64,000 nucleotides of DNA from Anagrus nilaparvatae (GCA_022575985.1 JAKSXM010000231.1:22668501-22732500), one strand, 5' to 3'; counted from the stretch's first letter, positions 23,640 through 34,740 are shown. The notes: a model not told the origin generated them from the sequence alone. Translations and numbers: made by a program.

Positions 23640-26600
23640 TCAAGAGTAAGCGCAGGAATGATTGTATTTTAGTGCAGCACATGCAGTCATCCGGATAACC
23701 GCAATACGTTTCAATATTAGCCTATACCTTGGACTTCAGTTCTTTTGGTGCGGAGAATGTACTCCACATACTGGCTAATTTCGGACCATACTTCTTCATT
23801 TCGAAGCATCAGGCCAACCACATTCTCAAGTATGATTTGGCCGATATTAGTTTCTAATCGAAACTTTTGTTAAAATGTTAAGTCCAACTGTCGCATTTGA
23901 AGAATGTGTGTTCCGGCGTGTCTTTTTTGCCAGGACAGTATACACATTCAGCGATATTAATCTTCTGGATCCGAAACAGATAGGAGCAAGAAAGTCCATA
24001 TCCGCTTAAGGCGCGCCTCTGAAAAATTTTAAAAAACTTTTGATATTTTTTTTTATTTTTTTTTGGGTGTAAAAATATTTCAAGAATATGAGAAAAAAAT
24101 TTTGTACAAAAATTCGTTAATGTTAAAAAGATATTAAGGTTGTTGTAAGCAGGAAACCAGGTTTGTGAATGGGAAAAAAAACTTTAAACGCGTTTTTCTC
24201 GAAACCATCTTTTTTAAATCGGTCACCAGGATTGCTCCAAAAATACTGGTTGGATTGACTAGATTTTTTTTTAATTTTTTTTATAAACTAAATACCCAGT
24301 GCGGAAACCAACAAAAATATATAAAATTGCCTTTTTTGTACTTTTTTTTTAACGTACAAGGTCCAATTTCGTGCGCGAAAATTGATTTTTTTTTTCTTTT
24401 ACGGTCCAATTTTTTATTTTTTTAAAATTTCAAAATTTTGTTGGTTTCCGCACTAGATATAACGGTTCTAAAAATAACCTCGCCGAATTTTTTTTTGTCG
24501 GGGTACCTGGAGTGGAGATTTCCTGGTGACCGCAAAAAAACAGCCTTCAAATTTCCGGTCCATATTTACAAGATGGGACAATAAAAAAAAAAATTAATAA
24601 AAAGAATATGTATATTAAGACTTATACATTCATTAAAAAAAAAATTTTTTAAATAAATATTTAAATTAAAAAGTTATTAAAAATTTAAAAGTGCGTTTTT
24701 TTTACTTAAAAAATCAGAGGCGCGCCTTAAGAATTGGGTCAAAAAATAATTAATGTCCCCATACCCGGTATTTATCCAAGGTTATATCTCTTCTATCAAC
24801 CTCTTGCTCCATTTGCTCTCTAAGTAGTCGGTCCAACGGTGCTGCCACTTGCTTAGGCTAATCGAAGTAGCCTTTGTCCAGTCAATGCCTTCTCTCTCTT
24901 TGTTCAGATAGATATACTATCTCTCAAGAGCAAGCAGATCTATAGAAGTTCCGGAAATGACTCCGGAAATGACTAGAGCTGCCTCCAAGGACACTGTGCG
25001 ACAGACACAGGAGCTTCGACGCGTAAGTGATCTTCTTTATGCAGCCAACTCATACTTCTGCACCATTCAGGAGTGGGTGATCGATATAAGAAGCCTTCGC
25101 TTTCCAGTCTTAGGCCCGCATGTGATTATCATGAGCATGCTTAACGTAGCAGTGAGCCTGGCAGCCTTTTCCGTGCTTCTCAGAATCTGTGCCTTAAAGG
25201 TCAGTTTCGTATCCAACAGCACTCCCAAGTACTACTTTAAGTAATCCTTCGTTTATATCCTATCCTCCCTAATACATCCAGTAATTGACCCCATGCCATT
25301 ATCTGATTCAATTTCTCCGCGGCAATTTTTTTATCTTTTGCCTTGATGATTAGGACCAGGTCATCTGCATATCCTAAAGTTAAAGTATCAACCGGCATTG
25401 GAAGCCTAAGTACCTAGTCGTACATGATGTTCCATAAGTCGTTCATGATGTTCCATCGTTCCAAGGACCGATCAGTTCCAGTAACTGCAACTGCAGTTAC
25501 TTTACTCACTCTTGTTCCTTGTGCAGTTTTAAAGATTATTTCTCGATCGATGAGGTAGCTGCTAATGATTTTTTGCAGGTATTTTGGCATCTGGAAGTTC
25601 CTTAGCCCATCCATGAAATTGCTCCATCTTGCTGAGATAAAGGCATTCTTCGCATCGAGGGTCACTAATAGCGTGATTTTTCTCGAACAGTGATTGCCTA
25701 TCTGTGCATTCTCGATGACCTGAACGATACCACTTATACCATCTATTATTTACTTTCCCCGACGAAAGCCGTATTGTCGAAGAGAAAGATCTCCCGCAGT
25801 TTCTACGGCGCTTATTTTCTATGTGTTAGTGTTATTTTTTAAATCATGATGATGAAACTAATTAGTTTTGAAACGCGTCGGCAATGACGAACTAACGAAG
25901 TCACTGACGGATTATAATTAAAGGTAATATATATATCTTTTCGTAGTTTTTGCCGCCTGTGACCAATCCTAGAGGACGCCAAAAGTTTGTCAGTCTAGGG
26001 TTCTCTTTGCCCTTACTGATAAGGAGTAGTCTTGAGAGAGTCCACTGCTGTGAAGAGTTCCTCCTCAGTGAATTCGGGAATAGCCTTGTCATCTTCAACT
26101 AAGTTATTTGCCTTCTACCTCTCTGGGTGGGTAGAGAAAAGTCCGTCAACTGTACGCCAAATCTCCTTTTCGTTCATAACGCTACTTACGTAAGGAGCAG
26201 CAATTCTCTTGGTGAATTATCTTGCATGCTCTTTTACTTCTCCGAATAGCAAGTCTCAGGCTTTTCTCGACCAGCTTATGCTCTGCCATCAGCTCAGCAG
26301 CAGTTCTCCTTCTCGTCGATAAGCTCGCAAACCTTAGACTGTCTGTTTCTGTATTCCACCAGTAGGCTGGTGGTCTTCTATCAATAGTCCATTTTTTTTG
26401 CATGGCTTTGTAACATCTTTTTTCCATCAGCGTCATGATTCCCTTAACTATTTCCTCTGCGTCGTCAATATTTCCTGGTCTAATTGCTTTCCTCAGGATA
26501 GCAATCTCTCGTCTTCTATGCGTGTTCACAAACTGTTCACAGTTTAGCCGCTTGATTTTCCATCCACAACATTTCTGTACTTCGTTTCTTCGCATCTGTC

Positions 26601-26870
26601 GCTGCTCATCATGCACCTAAAAAAAGATATATTGGTGTTTGCTCACTGAGAAGTCCTCCAGGACTTGCTAATCTGTAATCCTTGCAACCAAACCTTCTGT
26701 TACAAAAGATATATCCGAGATTGTCTGTCCGAAGCCTGGCCTTCTGAATGTTAGCTGTTGTTAATCTAGTGTTACCTACGTTACACCAAGCTGAGCATTG
26801 TGGATAGGGCAGCCTCAGTTGTTCCAGAGTTCGATGTCCTATCATATCCTGTTCCATGTATCTCTGATTC
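23640..26870 (-). mobile_element. R1-clade non-LTR retrotransposon, 5'-truncated (copy B)
   Basis: The minus strand starts within an endonuclease end (LSEQTPIYLFL near 26640). A linker follows (RRPPAYWWNTETDSLRFASL near 26350, arginine/lysine-rich RRSKRACK near 26240). RT follows in broken pieces: LDAKNAFISARWSNF, then KYLQKIISSYLIDREIIFKT (25500-25665), and a GYADD-equivalent region near 25360. After an inserted hairpin element the C-terminal zinc knuckle (CVYCPGKKDTPEHTFFKC) appears near 23900, ending near 23680. Frameshifts and stops occur throughout. Divergent from A1-A5. It sits antisense to nothing: it has the same orientation as Nmdar1, within its intron. Confidence 0.8.
24010..24726. 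mobile_element. 717-bp TTAA-flanked hairpin element (piggyBac-type MITE) inserted in LINE copy B
   Basis: Termini are perfect 13-bp inverted repeats, GGCGCGCCTCTGA, each flanked by TTAA (24006-24009 and 24727-24730). Removing the element and one TTAA rejoins the LINE frame as TQFLSGYGLSCSYLF, matching the TQFL.GHGYF segment of other copies, so the insertion is precise. The interior is itself self-complementary: CCAGTGCGGAAACCAACAAA near 24297 pairs with its mirror near 24440, and GGTCACCAGGA near 24220 with its mirror near 24525. It contains the AAACGCGTTTTTCTCGAAAC family motif. No transposase. TTAA duplication is diagnostic of piggyBac-type integration; assignment is inference. Confidence 0.85.
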
Positions 26871-27189
26871 TAATACAAGCTTAATTAGGTGGCCTGAACT
26901 ACCTTCCTCCTTCCTTAGCCATATGAGGCGCCGGGCTTAGGACCGGTATTGTGGAGTTTACTATTAACAAGAGCAGACTTTATATTCTTATAGAATATTA
27001 TAAAAAGGCTGAAAATGATTTAATTGATAAAAAAAGTAAATGCATAAAATTAGATAAAAATCCTTTTGTCAAGTTGAAAAATGCATCAACGAAGTTAATT
27101 GGATTATGGAAATAATTTGGTGTGTTTAATGATATTTTTTATTACAATGTCGAAAACACAGTATTATCAAAAGCTTATGCACTAGTAAA

Positions 27190-28310
27190 GATTCTTAAGG
27201 TAGTCGTAACCGATGAAAAAAAAATCGATTTTTTGTTTTTGCTTTTTTTTTGGGTTTGAAAACATCTTAAGAATATGAAAAAAAAATTTTTATAATACTA
27301 TGCTCAAAATCATGTCTTTACGCCGCTCTAGAGTGTTTCATAAAACCCGTCTTTTCAAAGCAACTCAATGGTGGGAGTACGTGTTGTGAAAAAGACAAAT
27401 TTTTGGATTTTTCATAATAGATGAAAAAAAAACTATATAAAATATGCTCCCACCTTCATTATTTCTCGTCTCTTATTCTTCCTCTTCTTCCACTTTCTCT
27501 TAAAAAAAATCATTCTATGTTACATACCTTTGAAATTAAAATATTCTATATTATTTTTCAATACTTTTTTAAAAAAATATTTTATAATTCCGGCGAAAAT
27601 GACATGATTTTTTTAACATATTATTATAAAAAATGTAATTCATAATTTGTGTTAAAAATTTAATATCTTTTCACTTATAGGTCGCTAAGAGAGGTGAGAA
27701 GACAATATCCCAGTAGGCCTTGCTTTCTTCGCCTACCTTCGGCCTGCCGGCCGAAGCAAACGAAGAGCAAGGCCGGCTGGAACATTGTCTTCTCGCCTCT
27801 CTTAGCGACCTATACGTGAAAAGATATTATTTTACCACTTATTATGAAACATTACATTTATAAATCATTATAAATCTCGAATAATAAGAAAGTTATAGAA
27901 GATTAAGTGATACACCGCGAAAGGTGTAAGGTAAAGTATTCTAAACTTTAAACGCGTTTTTCTCGAAACAACTTTCTTCGATTTGTGTACTAGTTATAAC
28001 TCAAAAAATAATTAAGATATCTTCCTAATTTTTTGGCTACACTTTTAACATACAACAATCATACAAATTTGAAGGTACCTCCGAGATTCCGATGGATTTC
28101 AATTGTAGGGTACCTACAGGTCCTAAAAAAACAAAAAAGAAAAAAATCCGCTCGGCGCTTTTTTTTGCACAAAATAGTGCTATCTCGGTGAATATATTTA
28201 AAACAACGTTTGAAAAAGAAATAATGAATTATAAATCTAAAAAATTTAATTTTAATATGCTAAAATATGGAAGAAAAGTAAAATTTATACATATTTATGT
28301 GTTTTAAACT
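27190..28310. repeat. TCTCGAAAC-family repeat, interrupted by a palindrome
   Basis: CTTAAGGTAGTCGTAACCGATG near 27193 and AAACGCGTTTTTCTCGAAAC near 27950 occur in the same order as in the TTAA element at 24133/24183, separated here by extra sequence including the palindrome at 27662-27829. A weak open frame at 28092-28307 is AT-driven and lysine-rich, and I do not regard it as a gene. Confidence 0.5.
27662..27829. repeat. 168-bp near-perfect palindrome with GC-rich core
   Basis: AATATCTTTTCAC and TATAGGTCGCTAAGAGAG at the left pair with the mirror ending at 27829, with only two mismatches in 45 bp. Pairing continues inwards through GGCCTTGCT and CTTCG to a CGGCCTGCCGGCCG core. It would form a 70-bp stem. 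It resembles a snap-back MITE. Confidence 0.85.
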
Positions 28311-28479
28311 CATTTGTGCAGAGCCAGATAGAATGGTTGGTCATTGTGGCGGCACAGCTGACCTTACTGAAAAAACTAGAAACAAAATTTGTAAAGGGTT
28401 TGTGTAAACATAATCAATGAGCGTGGAACATATTTATGTATAATAGAAATTTTTAAAATGATTCAGTAAAGTCAAATAA

Positions 28480-28770
28480 CATTATTTCAAGTTCCTAAAG
28501 CCGAATTATTCTAAGTCGATTATTCTAAGCTCTATATCGATATTATTCTAAGTCCCTATACTAAAATTATTCTAATTCCTAAAACAAAATTATTCTAAGT
28601 AAATTTAATCCCCCCTCCCCAAAACCATCTGTTTTTCACCCCCCCCCCCCTGTGCCTGTGGTGGTAGTTTTTCCCAAGTACACCTCCCTATGAACATGTT
28701 CGATGTTAATAGTTGTAAGCCACATTAGGAGGATAATACCCCCCCGCCCCTGATAAGAAGCTTTCTTTTG
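28480..28770. repeat. ATTCTAAG minisatellite followed by C-rich dispersed repeat
   Basis: TTATTCTAAGTC-like units of about 20 bp recur five or six times between 28500 and 28600. They are followed by poly-C tracts and a TGAACATGTTCNATNTTAA block that also occurs near 44010 after a similar poly-C tract. Non-coding. Confidence 0.6.
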
Positions 28771-29135
28771 GAGTATGAGTAAGAAAAAGGGGGTTTGTTA
28801 TTTTAAAGGGATTGTAACTTAAGTTATAAATTATCCAAAATATCAAAAACTACTTAATTATAGAATACATGAATGGTATTGAAAATTTTTCTTAAATAAC
28901 ACCTTTTTTTCAATTTAATAAAAAATATTTTAAATAAATGGCAGGGTCAATAATGCCTGTTTAGTGGCTGGAATGTTTCTGATAGAAAGTGGCTCGTTTT
29001 TATGTTTTTCAGTACACAGAAAGAAGTAAACACCGCATATTGCGATGTTCTCGTAACATTGTAAAACCCACTGTTCATAAAATCGTTAGTTACTATGTTG
29101 AAATTAAAATTAATATAGTTCGAATACAGTAAATA

Positions 29136-29483
29136 ACAGTGCCCAACGAAAATCGTACTTGACGCTATGGAACATTGTGTTTTTCAATGTTCATTCATTT
29201 ATTCTCTCAAATTGCTCAAAAGTAAAAAAGTGGGGAATAGCTATCTTAAAAAAGAGAACGTCTTATATACAGTACTACTTTCATAAAAATTATGAGATGC
29301 TCTTATGTAAAGAGCTAAAGTTAAACAAGGATAAATTCAATTTATGAACGCATAGATAATCAAATTTAAAATTTTTTTTCAAAAATCTTGTTTTTGTGAT
29401 GACGCATACAATGCAATCAACGGAACGAACATCGTAAAAGACCATGTTCAATATCGTTAAGGACAGTGCTCGTTGGACACTGT
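29136..29483. mobile_element. 348-bp inverted-repeat (MITE-like) element
   Basis: ACAGTGCCCAACGA at 29136 mirrors TCGTTGGACACTGT ending at 29483, and the subterminal TGGAACATTG and ACCATGTTCAAT regions pair loosely. CAGTG termini are seen in hAT-type MITEs, but no matching 8-bp target duplication is visible. Between here and 30127 there is only AT-rich intron. Confidence 0.5.
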
Positions 29484-30127
29484 ATTTTCTTATGTACGAC
29501 ATTATTAATTTCGATGTTATATAGAATCATATCTTACATGTAAGAAAATGACCACTTCCATACTAAAAATACGTCTGCACCGTTTATTACTTCAAGTTTA
29601 AAAACGATTGTAATTAATACAATAAATCTCTAAAGCAAAATACATTAAAATAAGAATAACTTGAAAAGAAAGAATGCTGATGCAATTTTTCTTAACCTAA
29701 CGCTTATGTTCACTGGTTAGATAATATTAATAATATTACTAAAATCCCTTTATCTATTTAATTTTTTTTTCTAAATGAGTTAATGCAAGGAACTATTAAA
29801 TAAATGTACACTAAATTTTAGAGCTAAAAAAGAGTTTTTAGATGAGCTAACATTTATTTTAAATGCTCTCAATTATTTTATTTCAGATGTCATAACACTT
29901 AAATTTTTTTTTTGAGATCGGGCTGAAGTATGACACTCTCTATCACATCTGATATAAACTAAGTTGAGAAGAAAGGGGCGTAGACTCTGTAAGATGAAAA
30001 TAGCCTGTTTATAAAGTTTCCTAATAAACTTAACGTGTTTCTTTTATTAAGAGAATTTTTAAGTACAAAAAATATATTAAACGAATAGAATAAAATTATA
30101 ATTAATAATCTTAATTAATCAAATTAC

Positions 30128-30285
30128 CTTTTTCTCAAGTATAGTGATTCCTTGATATTTGAAAGGCTTACTAAATTCGATATACTCGGCACGCTCCGGA
30201 TTAATTGTTAATGGTGCAACAATCATATCTGCTCTTTCGTATACGATTTCACCAACAACACCTGTCCACTCTTTATTCTTAAAAC
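30128..30285 (-). CDS. Nmdar1: Nmdar1 internal exon: glycine-binding S1 segment
   Basis: This minus-strand exon of 158 bp follows a TTTCACAG acceptor and ends at a GTAATT donor. Its first two bases complete a codon of the preceding exon; it ends in phase 0. It encodes [39 protein letters not shown] and [13 protein letters not shown], the second part of ligand-binding lobe S1. PLT and the Arg of PERAE correspond to family residues that hold the ligand carboxylate. The sequence is very close to insect NMDA receptor 1. The next exon (21047-21281) continues without a gap at the KK/PSRSST junction. The upstream exon, expected to carry the start of S1, was not found up to position 64000, so the preceding intron probably exceeds 33 kb unless a small exon was missed. 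Confidence 0.97.
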
Positions 30286-30785
30286 CTGTGAAATAAGTAA
30301 TTAACTTAAAAAATTACTACTGTAAGTTAGTACTCAAATAGTCACTAATTCATTAACTTTAACTTCATATGATTCATAACTATATATTATATTATAACTG
30401 ATGTTCTTAGTATATCAACTATTAAAGCTAAAAATACAATAACAAATTTTATAGTAATATTAATTAAAAAATTAGTAAATTGAATATAAAAATATAATCA
30501 TGCTTTGAATATTTTAGTATAAAGTTACATATGGAGAAATAATTTCTCTATTTTCATGCATAAAGCTTAACATAAGTATGAAAATATCACATGTGTAAAA
30601 ATAAATAATTCCTGTAAAAAATATTATGAATATAACATTAGCTAAAATAATTTAATTCCACATTTTTTAATCTTACCTCCAGTCAAAATTAAAATCAAAA
30701 ACATTCTCTCGAACTATTTTCTTAATTCTATGGCGTAAAAATATATTATAATTTTTACAATTAATAATACTGACATATTGTAAAA
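30286..30785 (-). other. Nmdar1 intron, AT-rich, nothing recognised
   Basis: Low-complexity AT sequence upstream of the acceptor at 30286 on the gene strand, without repeats or coding potential that I can support. Confidence 0.5.
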
Positions 30786-31479
30786 AGAATTTGATAAAAA
30801 AAAATTTAACAACTTATAAAAAGTGAATATTAAGAACCCATAAAAACAATAGCCTGAAAGTACCTATATTTTTTTAACATTTATGTAACGCTAAGTAAGA
30901 TAACCAATAGCGCTATTTTTATCATAGAGATGTAAATACAAATTTTTTTAAGAAACAGAAATCGATAAAATTTAAACCTATCTAATCTACTATTGAGAAT
31001 TAAATAATATGATATAACAATTTTAGAAAAAAAAATTAGTATTACAAAAATAGTTTGAGCTCATTTAGTAAAAATCAATAATAAATAAAACAATTACAAA
31101 GATTTTAGCTTATGAATTAAAGAATAATGTTAATTAATAATAATTAGATCCATATGAAGCAAATAATTTCTGCGTATTTTAAATTTCATTAATAGAATTT
31201 GGCTGTAATTTTATGTGAAACATTTCACTGACTGACCTCTTATGAAAAAAAAATTCTATGTACAATAATTCAAAATTTTTGAAATTAAACTCATGTCTAA
31301 TATCAATGAGATGTTTAGTAATTACTAAATATTATATATTACCTATTTGATTATCATTAGTATCATTAGCTTCATCTTTGGACTTATATTTAGGTACTTA
31401 ATCTTTTCTGTAATCGGGATTTTTATTACGCATTCTCTGACTAACTCTAACATTTTGACACGTATTTTTAATAGCATTT

Positions 31480-32280
31480 TCTTTTTCTTTTTTTTTTAAT
31501 TAACAAAGTGATACCTTTTTGATGTTAAGTAATTCTTATTACTGCTTCACGTTTGCTAGTTCCAACATATGATACATCACAATCCTTGCAAGTAATTCTA
31601 TATACTACATTTGTCTGTGTCTCTTCGAGAAATTTATCTTTAAACTGTAAGATCTAGAAAATTAATACTGTTGTTAGAACTCATGTGTAAATTGTAGTCT
31701 GGGATTATAAGAATTAAAAATATCAAGTGTATAATGAATTTTATCAATGGGCACGCATATCAAAATATCATTAACATAATGTTTGTAAAAAACTGGTTTA
31801 TCATCCAACAGGCTCAAGCATTATTCTTCAAGATCAGATAAAACAATGTCAGCGAAAATTGGAGATTTTGGTGAACCCATAGGAGTTCCAAATATCTGTT
31901 TATAATAAGTACTATCAAATTGTAAATAGGTATTATTTTCAAAATAATCAATAGCTTTATGTATTTCATGAAGAGGTATGATAATGTGCTTTCTGTTTTG
32001 TTCATACCGTTTATCTGTACCTAACTTGAATAGATCATAAGGCACATTGGTAAAAAGACTACTAGCGTCTAACTGATTAACACATGATTATCAGGTACAT
32101 GTATATTGGAGAAATCCTGTATAAATTGCTGACTATTATTAACATAAGACGCAGGATTCTAAATACTATTCTTTAAAACGGAATTAAGAAACTTAGCAAT
32201 AAAATGTGGTGGAGTTTTTACTGCAGAAAATACAGGTCTAAATTTAAATATTAATTTATCATTGTCATATATTGCTTGAG
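31480..32280 (-). pseudogene. Penelope-like element reverse transcriptase with GIY-YIG end, broken (minus copy)
   Basis: The minus strand starts at LIFKFRPVFSAVKTPPHF (RT fingers), then SYVNNSQQFIQDF, then FTNVPYDLFKLGTDKR, YYKQIFGTPMGSPKSPIFAD (palm, near 31860) and YKHYVNDILICVPIDKIHY. Here the catalytic YVDD is altered to YVND. The GIY-YIG endonuclease start NVVYRITCKDCDVSYVG lies near 31575-31610. In-frame stops and frameshifts interrupt it. Penelope-like elements use a telomerase-like RT plus a GIY-YIG nuclease to insert; this copy cannot. Confidence 0.8.
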
Positions 32281-32286
32281 TCTTTG

Positions 32287-32910
32287 TGATTAAAAACCAG
32301 TTTTATACAAACGTTATGTTGATGATATTTTTACATGCGTACCCGCCCATTGATAAAATTCATTATGCAAATGATATTTTTATTTCTTATAATTCCAGAC
32401 TACAATTTACACATGAGATAGAGTCTAACAACAGTATTAAACTTCTAGATCTTACAGTCATCAGAAACAACATTCTCTTACGCACAATTGGTTTAGAAAA
32501 CCTTCCAATTCTAACCGTTTTTTAAATTAAAATTGAAACCATACTAAATCAAAAAAAATAGTAATGGTATATAAGTTGGTAGATAAAGCTATTTTGTTGG
32601 CTAATGATTGTTATCATAATGAAAATCTAGATATTACTAAAAAATTATTACTACAAAATCATTATTTTTTAAAAGGTATCAATTATTTCACTACAAAACG
32701 TTGAATACCATTAAATACAGGAATAACGCTTCATCAGGATAATAACAACAGCTATAGTATAGATTTTAGAGAAATTTTTTTATCTAAAATGCCAAAAGAT
32801 TGTGATGTTTCAAATGTAAGAACCAGCAAACGTGAATAAGAAGTACTGAACATCAAAAAGGTATCACTTTATTTATTAAAAAAGAAGAAAAAGAAAATGT
32901 TATCAATAAT
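32287..32910 (+). pseudogene. Penelope-like element reverse transcriptase, broken (plus copy)
   Basis: Opens at the catalytic motif (YKRYVDDIFTC near 32297). After a small deletion it continues as IDKIHYANDIFISYNSRLQF and SIKLLDLTVIRNN. A connector follows (DKAILLANDCYHNENLDITK near 32590), and a decayed GIY-YIG start (KDCDVSNVRTSKRE near 32798). It lacks everything before YVDD, so it is 5'-truncated at the junction with the opposite copy. Multiple frameshifts. Confidence 0.75.
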
Positions 32911-33328
32911 GCGTGTCAAAATGTTTGAGTTAGTCAGAGAATGCGCGATAAGAATTCTAAAAAATTTTTTTCTAAAATTGTTAAACCATATTATTTAATT
33001 CTCAAAAGTATATAATATAGGTTTAAATGTTATCAATTTCTGATCTTTATAAACATTTTTATTTATATCTCTATGATAAAAATAGCGCTACTGGTTATCT
33101 TAATTAGTTACCTTAATATTAAAAAAATATAGGTACTTTCAGGCAATTGTTTTTATGGGCTCTTAATATTCACTTTTTATAAGTTGTTAAATTTTGTTTT
33201 ATCAAATTCTTTTTACAATATGTCAGGTAGGTATGTAGTTATTTGTGAGAGACATAGGACGACTTCGCATTATCACTGAAGTTTACTTTGATCCCTTTGT
33301 TAATTAATAAATGATTTTTAAGTATCAA

Positions 33329-33520
33329 GGGCGTAAAAGTTGCGGCACTAGCGTGAGCACTAGTACGAGTGCTCGGCGAAGCCGGGCACGAGTGATAAGT
33401 GTTCACGCTCGTGTCTAAAGTATTTCGCCCATGGTGCTTACTATATTTTTTGCCCACCTAGACGTAGAACGAGTTCAAAAAATTCTTTACGGACGAGTTT
33501 TACGCCCGGGAGGGCAAAAA
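33329..33520. repeat. GC-rich inverted-repeat patch
   Basis: GGGCGTAAAAGTTGCGGCAC near 33329 and TAGCGTGAGCACT pair with AGTGTTCACGCT and a GTATTTCGCCC end near 33431, and a GTGCTCGGCGAAGCCGGGCAC core hairpin lies between. A further GTTTTACGCCCGGGAGGGC block follows. Likely a MITE; GC content is far above the surroundings. Confidence 0.55.
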
Positions 33521-33654
33521 TACTATTTAGGTTCGCGGAAAATTTAAAATTTGACATATTGAGACACAAATGTTTTATGGTTATAACGAATAAAGCCATT
33601 ATACACAGAAAAACTGACATTTTCTTGTGCAAAAGTATTTCTAACCATTAATTA

Positions 33655-34044
33655 AAGGAGGTGTGGGCGGACAATGTCCCGCATAAAAAAGTACTGCAAG
33701 AAACTAAAGGCAGTACAGAGGCAGGGGGCACTTCGGATCGCTTGCTCGTACAAGACTGTACCAGAGCTAGCGATCCAGGTGGTGGCTCGGGTGATTCCCA
33801 TCGATCTGCTTGCCTTGGAAAGGCAGGCGATCTATAACTGTAAGGAAGAAGAGCGCGACGTAGCTTCCGTTCGCGCTCGCTCCCGCACAATGGAATGCTG
33901 GCAGTATAGGTTGAATTGTGACCCGAGGGGACGTTGGACGCAGCGCCTTATCATCGATTTGGAAAGCTGGATGAACCGTGATCATGGGGAGGTAGACTTC
34001 TACCTCACACAGTTCCTAATTGGTCACGGTTATTTCCGCGATAT
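33655..34044 (+). mobile_element. R1-clade LINE fragment (copy A4)
   Basis: One continuous frame encodes RQGALRIACSYKTVPELAIQ, VVARVIPIDLLALERQAIYN, RTMECWQYRLNCDPRGRWTQ and GEVDFYLTQFLIGHGYFRDI, then leaves the family abruptly at 34044. It is the post-RT domain between the thumb and the zinc knuckle of the same family as A1/A2 and has no stop, unlike A1. Both ends are truncated by unrelated AT-rich DNA. Confidence 0.85.
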
Positions 34045-34059
34045 TCATACTTCATTTTA

Positions 34060-34740
34060 ATATATAGAAATAAAATAAAAAATTTCTCCCACAAATCCCT
34101 CTTCAAAGGGCAGAACCTTTCAAAATTAAATAACAAATATAACAAAATATTTTATTTTAAACTAGGAAAAAAGAATGTAATTATAAGAAACTTAAAAATA
34201 AACATAATAAGTGATTCCATAAATAATTTTTGTACGAAATAGCGTATACGTGAGGTTAAAAATATTTCACAGAGGTTTTTTTGTAAAATGAACTTGAAAT
34301 TGATAACTACAAAAATATATTTTATGTGTATTTTCAAAAGTTCCAAGAAATCAACACAATAGAATATACTAAAATTAACAAATTAGGAAATAAAAAAGTA
34401 GGGAATACTAAATTCGAGGTATAACAAAATAGGGATTATCCAAGTAGGGAATAACAAAGTAGGGAATAATAAAGTAGGAAATAACAAAGTAGGAAGTAAC
34501 GAGGTAGAAAATATCAAAGTAGGAATTAACAAAGTGAAAAACACAGTACATACATGGGTTAACAAATATTTTCAAATGATTCATTTTAAACTAAGCTTAT
34601 TTATTTTAAACGATATTTTCAACTAACTTAAAAATAAACAGAATAATGGACTCCTTTAATAATATTAATACCAAATAGATTATACGTGAGGTTAAAGATT
34701 TTAAACAGACTTAGGGAGTTCAATACATTTGGAACACTAA
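34060..34740. other. AT-rich DNA with a 15-bp minisatellite and a flanking duplication
   Basis: 34395-34540 consists of GTAGGGAATAACAAA-like 15-bp units, eight or nine decayed copies. Because 15 is a multiple of three it creates an artificial open frame of repeated LLFPT on the minus strand. The flanks at about 34150-34290 and 34565-34710 resemble each other (TTTTAAACTA, CTTAAAAATAAACA, ATACGTGAGGTTAAA), so a larger duplication encloses it. Confidence 0.6.

Larger units (their letters stand above)
21282..30127 (-). other. Nmdar1: Nmdar1 intron of 8846 bp between two coding exons
   Basis: Bounded by donor GTAATTTG (after 30128 on the minus strand) and acceptor TTTTTTAG (before 21281), phase 0. 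It holds a CT microsatellite, a TR-A array, an R1-type LINE with a nested TTAA hairpin element, a TCTCGAAAC-family repeat, a 168-bp palindrome, C-rich and ATTCTAAG-type minisatellites, and a small inverted-repeat element. No additional exon of the receptor was recognised. Confidence 0.85.
30786..33215. mobile_element. head-to-head pair of Penelope-like retroelement fragments
   Basis: Two fragments of one Penelope-like element lie back to back, meeting at about 32283: a minus-strand copy (32280 down to 30786) and a plus-strand copy (32287 to 33215). Their outer non-coding ends are inverted copies: GAATATTAAGAACCCATAAA near 30825 mirrors sequence near 33165, and the GATAAAAATAGCGCTA block is present in both. 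The minus copy has about 330 bp (31040-31370) absent from the plus copy. Penelope-like elements are known to occur in inverted or tandem partial copies, so one locus of complex insertion is likely. Confidence 0.75.

Noticed and set aside
24165..24425. Phenylalanine-rich open frame
   Set aside because: Falls inside the self-complementary TTAA element; frame is a by-product of T-runs.
28092..28307. Lysine-rich open frame in the Nmdar1 intron
   Set aside because: AT-driven composition, inside a repeat family, antisense to the host gene, no motif.
34383..34565. Open frame of repeated LLFPT
   Set aside because: An artefact of a 15-bp minisatellite whose unit length is a multiple of three.
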